Of a DNA stretch of 64,000 bases, positions 18,991 through 26,481 are shown in pieces. Position 1 is the stretch's first letter; every line of letters begins with the position of its first letter. Both the position numbers and the translations under genes were made by a program. A model generated the notes under the pieces. That model was not told the origin of the DNA, did not search any database, and saw only the letters and a program-made list of their open reading frames with translations. The stretch comes from Fibrobacterota bacterium (GTDB lineage: Bacteria; Fibrobacterota; Chitinivibrionia; Chitinivibrionales; Chitinispirillaceae), in NCBI GenBank assembly GCA_023459055.1, contig JAEWVR010000011.1, positions 248,001 to 312,000 on the forward strand, in the 5' to 3' direction.

Positions 18991-19127
18991 ATACCAATGT
19001 CCCTTTGGCGGTCAAGAGATGCAGGCCCTGCCTCTCTTTAAAAAATCCACTAATTACTACATTTCTAATTCGTGCGTGAATTCAAACTATTTATAATAAT
19101 GGTTTGGGTAATTTGTACAAAAACAAT

Positions 19128-19160
19128 CCCCCCTTATTAAGGGGGCGCTTCCAGCGGGGG
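19128..19160. repeat. Palindromic repeat CCCCCTTATTAAGGGGG with second small hairpin
   Basis: CCCCCTTA-TTAAGGGGG is a tight palindrome at 19129-19145, followed by CGCTTCCAGCGGG. Similar palindromes are widespread intergenic elements in diverse bacteria; it sits between a C/G-rich hairpin and a heptad array. Confidence 0.6.
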
Positions 19161-19169
19161 ATCGATTTG

Positions 19170-19240
19170 CTACTTGGGGCTTTGCTACTGTCTACTGTCT
19201 ACATCCTACTTGCTCCACCAACAGACTACTGCCTCCCCCT
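19170..19240. repeat. Heptad tandem repeat (CTACTTG, CTACTGT x2, CTACATC, CTACTTG and decayed units)
   Basis: From 19185 the sequence can be cut into consecutive heptads: CTACTGT, CTACTGT, CTACATC, CTACTTG, CTCCACC, AACAGAC, TACTGCC. A lone CTACTTG precedes at 19170. Same family as the arrays at 11.9, 21.6 and 34.2 kb. Confidence 0.8.
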
Positions 19241-19319
19241 CATCCCCTGATATATTTTACATCCAAACAAAAACCTGATTCTTGAGGGTTAGGTACGAAC
19301 ATAAAAATCAGGAGTATCA

Positions 19320-20210
19320 ATGCACATCTCTGAAATTCTTAAGAAAAACCGGATGTCGTTCAGTTTTGAATTTTTTCCTCCGAAAGATCAGCTTGCGTCC
19401 AACCTGCTGTTTACATCAATAAGTGAACTGATTCCATTAGAGCCTGCTTATGTGAGTGTTACTTATGGTGCGGGAGGATCAACGCAGGAATTGACACATG
19501 ATCTGGTGATACGACTTCAGAACGAGACAAAACTCACCGTAGTGTCACACCTCACCTGCATCGGCGCATCAAAAGAGGAGATTCATGCAATTCTCTCTGA
19601 CTATGATAAAAACAACATTTCAAATATAATGGTACTCCGTGGTGATCCTCCCAAAGGAAGCATGTCACCAGTGTATCACCCGGACGGCTTTAAACACGCT
19701 GCCGAGCTTGTCGCATTTATCAGGAAACATTTTCCTCATATGGGTATCGGTGTTGCCGGCTTCCCTGAAGGTCATCCGGAGACACCGAACCGGTTGACAG
19801 AAATAGATTACCTGAAAGCCAAGGTTGATGAAGGTGCTGATTATATCTGTACACAGCTGTTTTTTGACAACAGGGATTTTTACGATTTCTGTGAACGCTG
19901 CCAGATTGCAGGAATTAAAATCCCGATTCTTGCCGGTATCATGCCGATCACAACACGCAAGGGAATGACCCGAATGGCAGACCTTGCTCTGGGAACCCGC
20001 TATCCGGCACGTCTTCTGAGAGCACTTTACAGAGCCGAAACGGATGAATACTTCGAAAAAGTCGGAATTCATTGGGCAACCGAGCAGGTGAGAGATCTTA
20101 TTGACAATGGCGTTGAGGGAATACACTTCTATACATTGAACAGATCAAAAGCCACGCTTCAGATTTACGATTCACTGGGGGTCACCAATTCAAGCGGACT
20201 CATACGGTAG
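19320..20210 (+). CDS. metF: 5,10-methylenetetrahydrofolate reductase
   Basis: CAGGAG precedes the ATG by six bases; 296 aa, the normal bacterial MetF length. It reduces 5,10-methylene-THF to 5-methyl-THF in the cytoplasm with an FAD cofactor, feeding methionine synthesis. Visible family motifs: SFEFFPPKD near residue 14, YVSVTYGAGGS near 44, SHLTCIG near 77, NIMVLRGDPP near 101, AGFPEGHPE near 143, DYICTQLFFDNRDFYDFCER near 176, PILAGIMPI near 200 and EGIHFYTLNR near 264. It stands alone, with dispersed repeats upstream and a bidirectional terminator directly after the stop. No SAM or folate riboswitch could be recognised in the short leader. Confidence 0.96.
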   Translation: MHISEILKKNRMSFSFEFFPPKDQLASNLLFTSISELIPLEPAYVSVTYGAGGSTQELTHDLVIRLQNETKLTVVSHLTCIGASKEEIHAILSDYDKNNISNIMVLRGDPPKGSMSPVYHPDGFKHAAELVAFIRKHFPHMGIGVAGFPEGHPETPNRLTEIDYLKAKVDEGADYICTQLFFDNRDFYDFCERCQIAGIKIPILAGIMPITTRKGMTRMADLALGTRYPARLLRALYRAETDEYFEKVGIHWATEQVRDLIDNGVEGIHFYTLNRSKATLQIYDSLGVTNSSGLIR

Positions 20211-20211
20211 C

Positions 20212-20241
20212 AAAAAGGCAGATCATTTGATCTGCCTTTTT
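20212..20241. terminator. Bidirectional intrinsic terminator between metF and the lysine-rich microprotein gene
   Basis: AAAAAGGCAGATCA and TGATCTGCCTTTTT form a perfect 14-bp stem with a 2-base loop. The A and T runs let it work for metF on the plus strand and for the gene ending at 20246 on the minus strand. Confidence 0.88.
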
Positions 20242-20245
20242 GTTA

Positions 20246-20350
20246 TCATGCTTTTGATGCTTCTTTTTCTTTTTTCTTCTCTTTTTTCTCTTTTACCGTA
20301 AGCTTTGGCTTGTTGGTTTTTGTATCACGTTTGTCTTTAGTCTTTGCCAT
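20246..20350 (-). CDS. 34-aa lysine-rich basic microprotein
   Basis: The ATG at 20350 has a textbook AAGGAGAC ribosome site seven bases upstream, which is why the longer upstream extension is not used. The product (MAKTKDKRDTKTNKPKLTV, then a KEKKEKKKEKEA tail) is about half lysine/glutamate, with no hydrophobic core, signal or cysteine. Such short highly charged proteins often bind nucleic acids or ribosomes, but the family is not recognised. It has its own terminator shared with metF, which supports it as a real transcription unit. Confidence 0.6.
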   Translation of the reverse strand: MAKTKDKRDTKTNKPKLTVKEKKEKKKEKEASKA

Positions 20351-20680
20351 AGAAAGTCTCCTTATTGTATTGTAAACAGAGATCAGAACTATTCTTATTA
20401 CTATTAATTTATTGAATTGTATGTAAAAAGTCAAGTATAATATATAGTTCTACATCATCAGCAAGCCGGATATCTGTAGTGAAGCATAGCTGTTAATTCA
20501 GCGTTCTGTTTGGTGTTGATTGAGAATTGCTATAAATTACAATTATGTGTACTGGCAGCTGTGTACATCAGTGCATAAAAAAGTAATTTGAAATCACATT
20601 TCGCTTGCGCTTGAGTCATCTACCGAAGTATACTAGCGTGAGCATTATTTTTAGTATACTGTTTTTAATAATCAGGAGTA

Positions 20681-20709
20681 TTGATATTCTCAGATTAAGG
20701 GTATATAAT
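20681..20709 (+). promoter_or_regulatory. Sigma-70-type promoter for the ankyrin gene
   Basis: TTGATA (20681-20686), a 17-base spacer and TATAAT (20704-20709) lie about 100 bases before the ankyrin start. The rest of the 456-base gap from 20351 is AT-rich and shows no gene. Confidence 0.6.
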
Positions 20710-20806
20710 CCTTTAAATAAGGGACATAACAATTCGCAAGAGCAGCAGTATGAATACAATTTATCAATCATATATACTGAAACTGTCAAAATAAGGAGAC
20801 AATTTT

Positions 20807-21439
20807 ATGAGTCTTAACCGGGCATGTTCCAAAGGCGACCTCGCATCAGTAAAAAAAATCATTAGTGATGGCGCAGATGTTAATGCCATAGATTCCAGAG
20901 GACGCAGTGCTCTGCTTGAAGCAGCCTGGGGTGGTCACAATGATGTTGTCAAGCTTCTGCTTGACAAAGGGGCTAATCCGAATCTTGCTGATTCAACAGG
21001 ATACACCCCAGTTATGCGCGCATCAGAAGAGGGTCACGATTCAGTAGTTGCTATACTTATTCAAAAGGGTGCAGATGTTAATGTCCATGGAAAAGTTCGT
21101 GGAACAACAGCCCTGATGCTCGCTGCAGAACAGGGACATTGTAAAACAATCGAGAAACTCATTGATGCAGGTGCAAAGGTTAACGCGATTGATCAATACG
21201 AAGAAACGGCACTCGCACGGGCGTACAGAACAAATCAGACTAAAGCCGCAGAACTGATTGAATCTAAAGGTGGTCGTGGCAAACCTGAACGTAATACCTT
21301 CCAGTATGCCGACAAGGAACCTCCCCGTCCCATTGCCAAAGCAGCTGCTCCACAATGGACTGCAGCACCCGGTGATGGTGTATTTGACGACGATGATGTC
21401 GGTGCCAGCATACCCGATGAAGGTTTCGACGACGAATAA
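20807..21439 (+). CDS. Ankyrin-repeat protein
   Basis: The ATG follows AAGGAG at eight bases; 210 aa. Four to five ankyrin repeats cover about residues 1-155 (ACSKGDLASVKKIISDGADV, GRSALLEAAWGGHNDVVKLL, GYTPVMRASEEGHDSVVAIL, GTTALMLAAEQGHCKTIEKL, YEETALARAYRTNQTKAAEL), a fold used for protein-protein binding. The last 55 residues are an acidic, Pro/Ala-rich tail (VFDDDDVGAS, GFDDE). There is no signal peptide, so it is probably cytoplasmic. Partner unknown; it is monocistronic, with its own promoter and terminator. Confidence 0.85.
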   Translation: MSLNRACSKGDLASVKKIISDGADVNAIDSRGRSALLEAAWGGHNDVVKLLLDKGANPNLADSTGYTPVMRASEEGHDSVVAILIQKGADVNVHGKVRGTTALMLAAEQGHCKTIEKLIDAGAKVNAIDQYEETALARAYRTNQTKAAELIESKGGRGKPERNTFQYADKEPPRPIAKAAAPQWTAAPGDGVFDDDDVGASIPDEGFDDE

Positions 21440-21447
21440 TATTTTGT

Positions 21448-21543
21448 CGGGCGAATCACTATTCGCCCGCGTTTTTTTGACAATATGGGCGAATGATGAT
21501 TCGCCAACGTTTTTCAGCAATGTGGGCGAATGATGATTCGCCC
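21448..21543. repeat. Three GGGCGAAT...ATTCGCCC hairpins in tandem; the first is a terminator
   Basis: Copies lie at 21448-21469 (CGGGCGAAT-CACT-ATTCGCCCG followed by CG and seven T), 21487-21505 and 21524-21543 (both with GATG loops). The spacers between them are also alike. The third is followed by CCTACA, the form seen in a widely dispersed bacterial intergenic repeat. The first has the layout of an intrinsic terminator for the ankyrin gene. Confidence 0.8.
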
Positions 21544-21613
21544 CTACAATTGCATATTTACAAATTGCACATAAAATGTATTGCCATGGGGCTCTACAAT
21601 ATTTTTCTTCCTG

Positions 21614-21648
21614 CTACTGACTACTGGATTCTGAATTCTGGATTCTTC
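21614..21648. repeat. Heptad tandem repeat (CTACTGA, CTACTGG, ATTCTGA, ATTCTGG, ATTCTTC)
   Basis: Five consecutive heptads. Read on the minus strand they encode the final residues KNPEFRIQ and the TAG stop of the DUF1848 gene. Confidence 0.85.
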
Positions 21649-22679
21649 CCCCCCTCCCCCAGCAGACAATCCGACCCAAATTGCAACCGTGATGAATTCG
21701 CAAGAACGACCTTCTCACTGTTATTTGCGTAACAATAGGTACAAAAGTGAGGACAGGTATCGTAGGATCCGATATCCTTACTTGCAATGCAGCGGCACGC
21801 TTTACGCTGTCCGGGATCCTTATATGGATGCACAACGGATGATCCGGGGAGAGAAAAAAGCTCTGGTTGCTCCGGCGTTGAACCACAGAATGATTGCAAT
21901 ACCGGATCATCTGTGAAAATTTTACTTATATGATACGGATCAATGCATGCACCATGCTCAATATCATATCTGTCAAGATCGGGATCAGTTGCGCATGAAT
22001 ATACCTTGATCCCCCACTCCCTGCTCATGCACTGCAACGCACTGCATATTTTTCTGATAGTCTCACCGCTTAATTCACTCTCACATTCCATGCCTGCCCG
22101 ACTCATCGAGTGTTTTACCTTATTGTATAACTCAAGAAAACTGATCGTCAGTCTTGATGTATAGCTGTGAATTTCAGATCCTATTTTGTAAATTTTCTCC
22201 ACTATCTTATCCGCAGAGATCTGCTTATTGACAATGATCGGATCAAAACGCCACAAAACACGCTCTGGTCCCACAATTGATGACAGTTTTTTAAAGGTAT
22301 CAATTCTTGATACCAGTGATGGAACATTGCGCTCAAGATGCTCGTTTTCATAATCATTCAACGTGTACTGAAGCATCCAGTGTATATTACGCGTGTCAAG
22401 ATGGGGCAGGTATCGGATTATCCTGTGAGGATTTTTTGACCAGAAAACAACAAGTCTCGTTTTTTCAAATGAAACATACTGCAGTTTACGGTTGAACGGA
22501 TTGACCCACTTCAGATACCCTCTTTGTAAACGTTCAAAAAACCATTGAGCATAAAACGCCGGAATATCTGTAGCACGACTTGCAGAAACAATAAGCGGTG
22601 CGATGGCGTCAACATGCTCCCCGCTATCAGTTTTAATTTTTATCTTTTGCCAACCATTGAACCGCATAAAATGTGCCAA
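21621..22679 (-). CDS. DUF1848 family protein (probable Fe-S cysteine cluster protein)
   Basis: The start is a TTG at 22679 with GGAAG about six bases upstream; an ATG at 22667 is the alternative. 352 aa. The sequence follows DUF1848: VSASRATDIPAFY near residue 32, VFWSKNP near 78, LQYTLNDYE near 103, VLWRFDPII near 140, SFLELYNKV near 180. Near the C-terminus CRCIASKDIG, then CPHFCTYCYAN carries a CxxxCxxC set plus preceding cysteines, as expected for an Fe-S site in this uncharacterised, radical-SAM-related family. The last dozen residues are encoded by a G-run and the heptad repeat and are probably not part of the ancestral protein. It is divergent from a radical-SAM gene, with 158 bases between starts. 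Confidence 0.85.
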   Translation of the reverse strand: MAHFMRFNGWQKIKIKTDSGEHVDAIAPLIVSASRATDIPAFYAQWFFERLQRGYLKWVNPFNRKLQYVSFEKTRLVVFWSKNPHRIIRYLPHLDTRNIHWMLQYTLNDYENEHLERNVPSLVSRIDTFKKLSSIVGPERVLWRFDPIIVNKQISADKIVEKIYKIGSEIHSYTSRLTISFLELYNKVKHSMSRAGMECESELSGETIRKICSALQCMSREWGIKVYSCATDPDLDRYDIEHGACIDPYHISKIFTDDPVLQSFCGSTPEQPELFSLPGSSVVHPYKDPGQRKACRCIASKDIGSYDTCPHFCTYCYANNSEKVVLANSSRLQFGSDCLLGEGGKNPEFRIQ

Positions 22680-22837
22680 AACCCTCTTCCAATAGTTATT
22701 TTACCTTGTGCGTACCATAATTCAGGACATACACGTCAGATTCATGTCCATCCTGCACAGAACACTACCCATATCGGAATATCGCTGTGTTGGATGAAGT
22801 TTCTTTATGATTATATTCAGAAAATAGTAAAAGCGTC

Positions 22838-24163
22838 ATGGCGAAAATACTTGTAATAAATCCCTACGTTATTGATTTCAAGCTCTATGATGAATGGATG
22901 CATCCTGTTGGACTCTATTTCCTGATAACAGCCCTGGAACGTAATAATCACTCTGTCTGGTATTATAACTGTCTTGAACAAAGTACTACAAGCCCTGCCA
23001 GAAAATATTCAACCGGATTATTTGACAGTATCGAAATTGAAAAACCCCGGATGTTTGAGCATATCAACAGAAAATACAAGTGTTATGGACGTCCGCAGGA
23101 TGAATTGCGCACATATCTCGCGTCAATCCCGTGCCCGGATATCATCTGTCTTGGTACAATGATGACCTACTGGGCAGACGGTGTTATCCTAACTGCCCGT
23201 ATTATCAGGGAGTTCTTTCCGGACACACAAATTCTGCTTGGCGGCATTGCAGCACAGCTAATTCCTGAATACTTTACAAAAAATATCCCGGACAGTCAAA
23301 CGGCCGGTGTGTTGTTTACCGATAGTAACAGCGAGGTTCCGTTTGCGGCACCATTATCAACCTCCGATTCATTTGTTCCCGCACTTAAACATGTCAGACG
23401 GCCCCATGGCGCACTGCTGCTATCCCTGGGCTGCCCGCTTGCCTGCAGCTACTGTGCATCACGAACACTTCAAAAACAATTTATTAACCGGTCTTTTGAT
23501 TCGGTACGTCAGGAACTTGATTATTATGTCAATTCTCTTAATGTCAAAGATCTTGCGTTCTGCGATGATGCACTGCTTGTCAATCCGGAAAATGCGTTAT
23601 ATCCACTGCTCGATTATATCAACAATAACAATATACAGGTTACATTACATACTCCTAACGGTCTACACCTGCGATACGCAACCGAACCGCTGATGCAGCG
23701 TCTTTACAATGCAGGATTCCGTACACTACGGTTCGGTTTTGAAAGCAGTCTTTCAAAACACACAAACGATACATGCGGCAAGATTCAGCGTCATAACCTG
23801 GCCGATTCAATCAGGTCAATAAAAAACTGCGGTTTCAGTGGTACGGATATCGGGATCTATATCATGGCCGGTCTTCACGATCAGACACCGCAGGATGTTA
23901 TTGATGAAATGGAATTTATCGGTTCACTTGATGTACAGGTAAAACCGGTTTTCCTTTCCCCGGTACCATCAACGCCGCTTTACAAAAAATACCTTTCCCG
24001 ATTTCCCGGACTCGCCACAAATCCCCTCTGGCATAATGATACGTTCTTCATCACTCAGTTGCCATACTGGGACGATAATGCCGTTGAAAAGGTTCGCTAT
24101 ACATCAAAAGTGATCAATGCCAGGCATACAGGATCGGGATTCAGGGGATCGTTACATTCATAA
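22838..24163 (+). CDS. B12-binding-like radical SAM protein
   Basis: 441 aa, cytoplasmic. An N-terminal Rossmann-like domain (ILVINPYVIDFKLYDEW, PVGLYFLITALERNNHSVWY; PDIICLGTMMTYWADGV near 108) matches the cobalamin-binding-type domain found in many radical SAM enzymes, without an obvious DxHxG ligand. The radical SAM core starts near residue 184 (RRPHGALLLSLGCPLACSYC) with the CxxxCxxC iron-sulfur/SAM motif CPLACSYC, followed by DLAFCDDALL near 243 and LRFGFESSL near 299. The C-terminal part (VFLSPVPSTPLYKKY) fits the same superfamily (B12-radical SAM, TIGR03960-like at a distance). Substrate unknown. The ribosome site is weak. Divergent partner is the DUF1848 gene. Confidence 0.82.
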   Translation: MAKILVINPYVIDFKLYDEWMHPVGLYFLITALERNNHSVWYYNCLEQSTTSPARKYSTGLFDSIEIEKPRMFEHINRKYKCYGRPQDELRTYLASIPCPDIICLGTMMTYWADGVILTARIIREFFPDTQILLGGIAAQLIPEYFTKNIPDSQTAGVLFTDSNSEVPFAAPLSTSDSFVPALKHVRRPHGALLLSLGCPLACSYCASRTLQKQFINRSFDSVRQELDYYVNSLNVKDLAFCDDALLVNPENALYPLLDYINNNNIQVTLHTPNGLHLRYATEPLMQRLYNAGFRTLRFGFESSLSKHTNDTCGKIQRHNLADSIRSIKNCGFSGTDIGIYIMAGLHDQTPQDVIDEMEFIGSLDVQVKPVFLSPVPSTPLYKKYLSRFPGLATNPLWHNDTFFITQLPYWDDNAVEKVRYTSKVINARHTGSGFRGSLHS

Positions 24164-24332
24164 CGTTTCATCACAGAAATCTTTGATCTTTACATTTTTA
24201 CCATTTGTACCTATAATTGAAGTAACACCTGTTATAGAGTGACATCGTAACGCTATTCTGTCATGATCAGTATAGCCATAGGAATGTAGCCCATCATCTC
24301 ACAGCAACTTTCAGCATACCAGGGAGATGTCT

Positions 24333-25085
24333 GTGAGAAGAGTTATAGTTTTTTATTCATTGATCTGTCTGTTTAATTCATGCATTGATGCAACCGATGT
24401 AAAAGTCGGTGTATTCATACATGCACCGCTTGTTCAGCAGGTAACAAATACATCACCGCCAACAGGACCTACAATTGACTACATTACTGCAATGATCCGG
24501 GAGATGGGTTTTTCACCTGTTATCTCAGTTCTTCCATATCAACGTGTTATGTCCGGCCTCAAATCGGGTGAAATTGACATGACCCTTGAAATCGGGAAAC
24601 TTGCTGAACGGGAAACATTCCTTTATTTTTCAGATAAACCCGTTCATCACATGAAACCATCATTAACCTTTCTGGCATCAAACGAACTGACAACTATACA
24701 TTCCATTGACGATCTCAGGGGGATGAAAATCGGATATCTTGTCAGTGCTTTTAAGGCCAATTTTTTTGACAATGCACCATCCGATATTATATTCGATCTG
24801 ATCAATAGTGACACATGGGTACGACAAAACCTTGAAAAGCTGCTTGCTGGAAGAATTGATGCAGCATTCGATCAGAACGCGGTTTCGTATCTTGATGAAG
24901 CAAAAAAGTTGGGTGTTGCTCACAAAATTAAAACGATATCTCTTCCAGGTGAAGGAACTGAGGGCTATGTGGTATTTTCAAAAAAATCCACTAATGGTAA
25001 AATTTTGCTTGATGCATTCAACAAAGTTGCTGCAACAGGCAAATATGATGAGAACAAGATGATTGATGATTATATGAATCGATGA
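24333..25085 (+). CDS. Periplasmic solute-binding protein, family 3 type
   Basis: The GTG at 24333 is chosen because GGGAG lies six bases upstream; the in-frame ATG at 24327 directly abuts that site. About 250 aa. A short export signal (residues 1-20, ending CLFNSCIDA) is followed by the bilobed SBP_bac_3 pattern: DVKVGVFIHAPLVQQ, PTIDYITAMIREMGFSPVIS near 46, LPYQRVMSGLKSGEIDMTLE near 70, YFSDKPVHHMKPSL near 98, DDLRGMKIGYLVSAF near 128, LLAGRIDAAFDQNAVSYLDE near 170. No transporter genes are adjacent, so it may be a stand-alone binding or sensory protein. The cysteine in the signal might be a lipidation site. Confidence 0.82.
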   Translation: MRRVIVFYSLICLFNSCIDATDVKVGVFIHAPLVQQVTNTSPPTGPTIDYITAMIREMGFSPVISVLPYQRVMSGLKSGEIDMTLEIGKLAERETFLYFSDKPVHHMKPSLTFLASNELTTIHSIDDLRGMKIGYLVSAFKANFFDNAPSDIIFDLINSDTWVRQNLEKLLAGRIDAAFDQNAVSYLDEAKKLGVAHKIKTISLPGEGTEGYVVFSKKSTNGKILLDAFNKVAATGKYDENKMIDDYMNR

Positions 25086-25242
25086 TCCCGCTTTAACAAC
25101 ATATTGAACGTATCTATTGATTCTAAAGCAATTACATCAAAATTTTTCATACATTACACCTTATTAGAAAACACTTCTGTCACATATTAGTTTCCTTCAA
25201 AAAAAAACAATAACTTTCCCTATTATTTACTATTTTGTGCAT

Positions 25243-26481
25243 ATGAAAAAAAAGCAGATCGCAATCGTAGGGGCCGGAGCTGCGGGAATGATTGCCGCAA
25301 TAACCGCGGCACGTAGTGGTGCAGAAGTCACACTGTTTGAGCGTAATGACCGCGTCGGCAAAAAACTCCTCGCAACCGGTAACGGACAATGCAACCTCAC
25401 CAATACCAATTGTGATCAGACCCGTTTCCATGGTGAATATCCTGCATTTGTCAACGCAGTGTTCGATCAGTTCAGCGTTGATGATACCATCACTTTTTTC
25501 AATACACTCGGTGCACTTACCGTTATCGAACCTGATGGTAAAGTGTACCCGCGTACGTTACAGGCATCAACGATCCTTGACCTTTTACGCTTTGAACTTG
25601 AACATCCTGCGATATCGGTCAAGACACAAACACCTGTCAATGGTTTACACAAAGGTAAGTCTTGTTTTACACTTCATACACCGCCTGGTTCATTTTGCGC
25701 AGATGCCGTAATTGTTACCTGTGGAAGTAAAGCTGCACCGCATCTGGGTGGTAACGGTAGCGGCAATGAGCTTCTTGTAAATCTTGGCCACAGCTCGACT
25801 GCTACCTATCCGGTCCTTGTGCCATTAAAGACGGACTACCCATTCAGTCGTCATCTCAAAGGGACAAAGGTTGATGCGTCGATTACCGTTTTTGTCAACA
25901 ACAGCGAAACAGCCAAGGATCATGGCGAACTCCTTTTTACCGATTACGGACTGAGTGGTCCGCCGGTCATTCAATTAAGTATACCGGTTAATGAAGCGTT
26001 ACATCAAAAGAAACAGGTGTACTGCGAGGTTGATCTTTTTTCTGATATGCAAAAAGAACAGCTTGCCGCTCATTTACAAAAAATATTCAGGGCCAAATCT
26101 AGAATACCTCTCGAAACTGCACTTATCGGTTTTGTCAACAAACGTCTGATTTCATCAATCCTGACCGATAGCAACTGCACTGACCACCGGATCTCCGCAG
26201 GCAAATTGCACGCTTCAGATATTTCGTCCATCGTATCCACGGTAAAAGCCTGGCGCTTTACACTATGCGGATCACTATCATGGAATGATGCCCATGTGAG
26301 TGCAGGAGGTATCCGTACATCCGAATTTAATGCAACAACACTTGAGTCAAAAAAAATCAGGGGTCTCTATGCGGCCGGCGAAATACTTGATATAACAGGC
26401 GATTGCGGCGGATTCAATCTTCAATGGGCGTGGTCATCGGGGTATGTCGCTGCTTGCGCTGCTGTAAAGGAATTGCAATGA
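25243..26481 (+). CDS. NAD(P)/FAD-dependent oxidoreductase, HI0933/YhiN (BaiN-like) family
   Basis: About 412 aa from the ATG at 25243 (a GTG two codons earlier is possible). The N-terminal FAD motif IAIVGAGAAGMIAAITAARS and the family marker RVGKKLLATGNGQCNLTN identify the HI0933/YhiN group. Further signatures: DGKVYPRTLQASTILDLLR near 100, GSKAAPHLGGNGSGNEL near 160, GELLFTDYGLSGPPVIQLS near 228, AHVSAGGIRTSEF near 350 and the C-terminal flavin loop GLYAAGEILDITGDCGGFNL near 375. Cytoplasmic flavoprotein; the natural substrate of most members is not established. It overlaps the downstream flavoprotein gene by 4 bp. Confidence 0.9.
   Translation: MKKKQIAIVGAGAAGMIAAITAARSGAEVTLFERNDRVGKKLLATGNGQCNLTNTNCDQTRFHGEYPAFVNAVFDQFSVDDTITFFNTLGALTVIEPDGKVYPRTLQASTILDLLRFELEHPAISVKTQTPVNGLHKGKSCFTLHTPPGSFCADAVIVTCGSKAAPHLGGNGSGNELLVNLGHSSTATYPVLVPLKTDYPFSRHLKGTKVDASITVFVNNSETAKDHGELLFTDYGLSGPPVIQLSIPVNEALHQKKQVYCEVDLFSDMQKEQLAAHLQKIFRAKSRIPLETALIGFVNKRLISSILTDSNCTDHRISAGKLHASDISSIVSTVKAWRFTLCGSLSWNDAHVSAGGIRTSEFNATTLESKKIRGLYAAGEILDITGDCGGFNLQWAWSSGYVAACAAVKELQ

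Noticed and set aside
19241..19319. Possible SAM or other riboswitch before metF
   Set aside because: The leader is short and occupied mostly by repeats; no recognisable aptamer core or expression-platform hairpin was seen.
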